Origin: Clostridia bacterium | GTDB taxonomy: Bacteria > Bacillota > Clostridia > Christensenellales > UBA1242 | DNA length: 6,321 bases | Reading direction: 5' to 3' | Assembly: GCA_017537405.1 (NCBI GenBank) | Contig: JAFYKU010000092.1 | Span: 1 to 6,321, forward strand | Shown: piece after piece, positions 5,946 to 6,321 of the stretch | Numbering within the stretch: position 1 is the stretch's first letter | Layout of the letters: every line of letters starts with the position of its first letter | Translations under genes and position numbers: made by a program | The notes under the pieces: generated by a model | What the model was told of the DNA's origin: nothing | Databases searched by the model: none | The model's input: the letters and a program-made list of their open reading frames with translations, nothing else

Positions 5946-6321
5946 TATACAAGTCATACGCATAGGTGAAGCTAATTATCCGTGTTCACTTATGGATTTA
6001 AAGGATCCACCAAAACAATTATATGTGAAAGGTAATTTAGATTTATTAAACCGACCCAAAGTATCAATTGTTGGTACGCGTGATTGTACACGCTATGGAC
6101 AAATGATTGCAAAGGAAATTGCAGCGGCATGTGTGACTGCTGGCTTCGTTGTTGTGTCCGGATTGGCGGAAGGGATTGATACTGCGGCTCATGTAGGTGC
6201 TAAAGATGCGACTATTGCTGTTCTTGGTAATGGGGTGGAAGTTTATTATCCAACTAGTAACAAGGACTTACAAGATGAAATTGCTTGTAAAGGTTTATTA
6301 GTTTCCGAATATCCGCCGACA
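5938..6321 (+). CDS. dprA: DprA (Smf) DNA-processing protein, 3' end beyond the window
   Basis: DprA protects incoming single-stranded DNA and loads RecA onto it during transformation. The 128 codons present cover the start of the extended Rossmann fold. They include DPPKQLYVKG (23-32), IVGTRDCTRYG (44-54), VSGLAEGIDTAAH (73-85), AVLGNGVEVYYP (94-105) and SEYPP (123-127), all hallmark positions of the family. The frame is still open at the window edge, so the C-terminal part is not visible. The ATG overlaps the comM stop by 8 bp, and GAGGTG precedes it. An in-frame TAG at 5914-5916 excludes a longer N-terminus, so this DprA lacks the 60-70-residue SAM/HhH domain found before the Rossmann fold in many relatives. 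The comM-dprA order is common in Bacillota. Confidence 0.94.
   Translation, partial: MSDIQVIRIGEANYPCSLMDLKDPPKQLYVKGNLDLLNRPKVSIVGTRDCTRYGQMIAKEIAAACVTAGFVVVSGLAEGIDTAAHVGAKDATIAVLGNGVEVYYPTSNKDLQDEIACKGLLVSEYPPT

Overview
The window is AT-rich chromosomal DNA from a bacterium using the standard code: TGG is read as Trp, and TGA ends two genes and TAA two others. The MurG subtype (HESD and RGDQIxNA signatures) and a two-OB-fold SSB-like protein of a kind I know from Clostridia point to Bacillota, probably an uncultured Clostridia-like lineage. That placement is inference. I see no tRNA, rRNA, insertion sequence, CRISPR array or phage structural gene.

Layout. Positions 1-139 hold no recognisable gene but carry a good promoter close to the first start codon. 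Positions 140-2527 (+) encode a 795-residue cytoplasmic protein of the GH95 (alpha-L-fucosidase-like) family in which most catalytic signature residues appear to be substituted. After 18 bp comes murG (2546-3574, +), the lipid II-forming glycosyltransferase. It converges on, and overlaps by 20 bp, an SSB-like gene on the minus strand (3555-4199). A 198-bp divergent intergenic region (4200-4397) separates this gene from comM (4398-5945, +). dprA overlaps the end of comM by 8 bp and runs off the window (5938-6321, 128 codons present).

How the genes fit together. The right half is a DNA-uptake and recombination locus. DprA loads RecA on incoming single strands, ComM is the branch-migration helicase of natural transformation, and the divergent SSB-like protein probably handles single-stranded DNA. 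The intergenic region between them holds a 66-bp cluster of three degenerate direct repeats at about 20-bp spacing plus one inverted half-copy. The inverted copy overlaps the predicted -35 of the SSB-like gene, so the cluster could be an operator array that controls both directions. The left half pairs a possible GH95 pseudoenzyme with murG, which is not an expected partnership.

The starts at 140, 2546 and 4398 have no Shine-Dalgarno sequence and have -10-like elements so close that the transcripts may be leaderless. The SSB-like gene and dprA do have Shine-Dalgarno sequences. The strongest leads are the repeat cluster, the degenerate GH95 active site and the mixed initiation signals.
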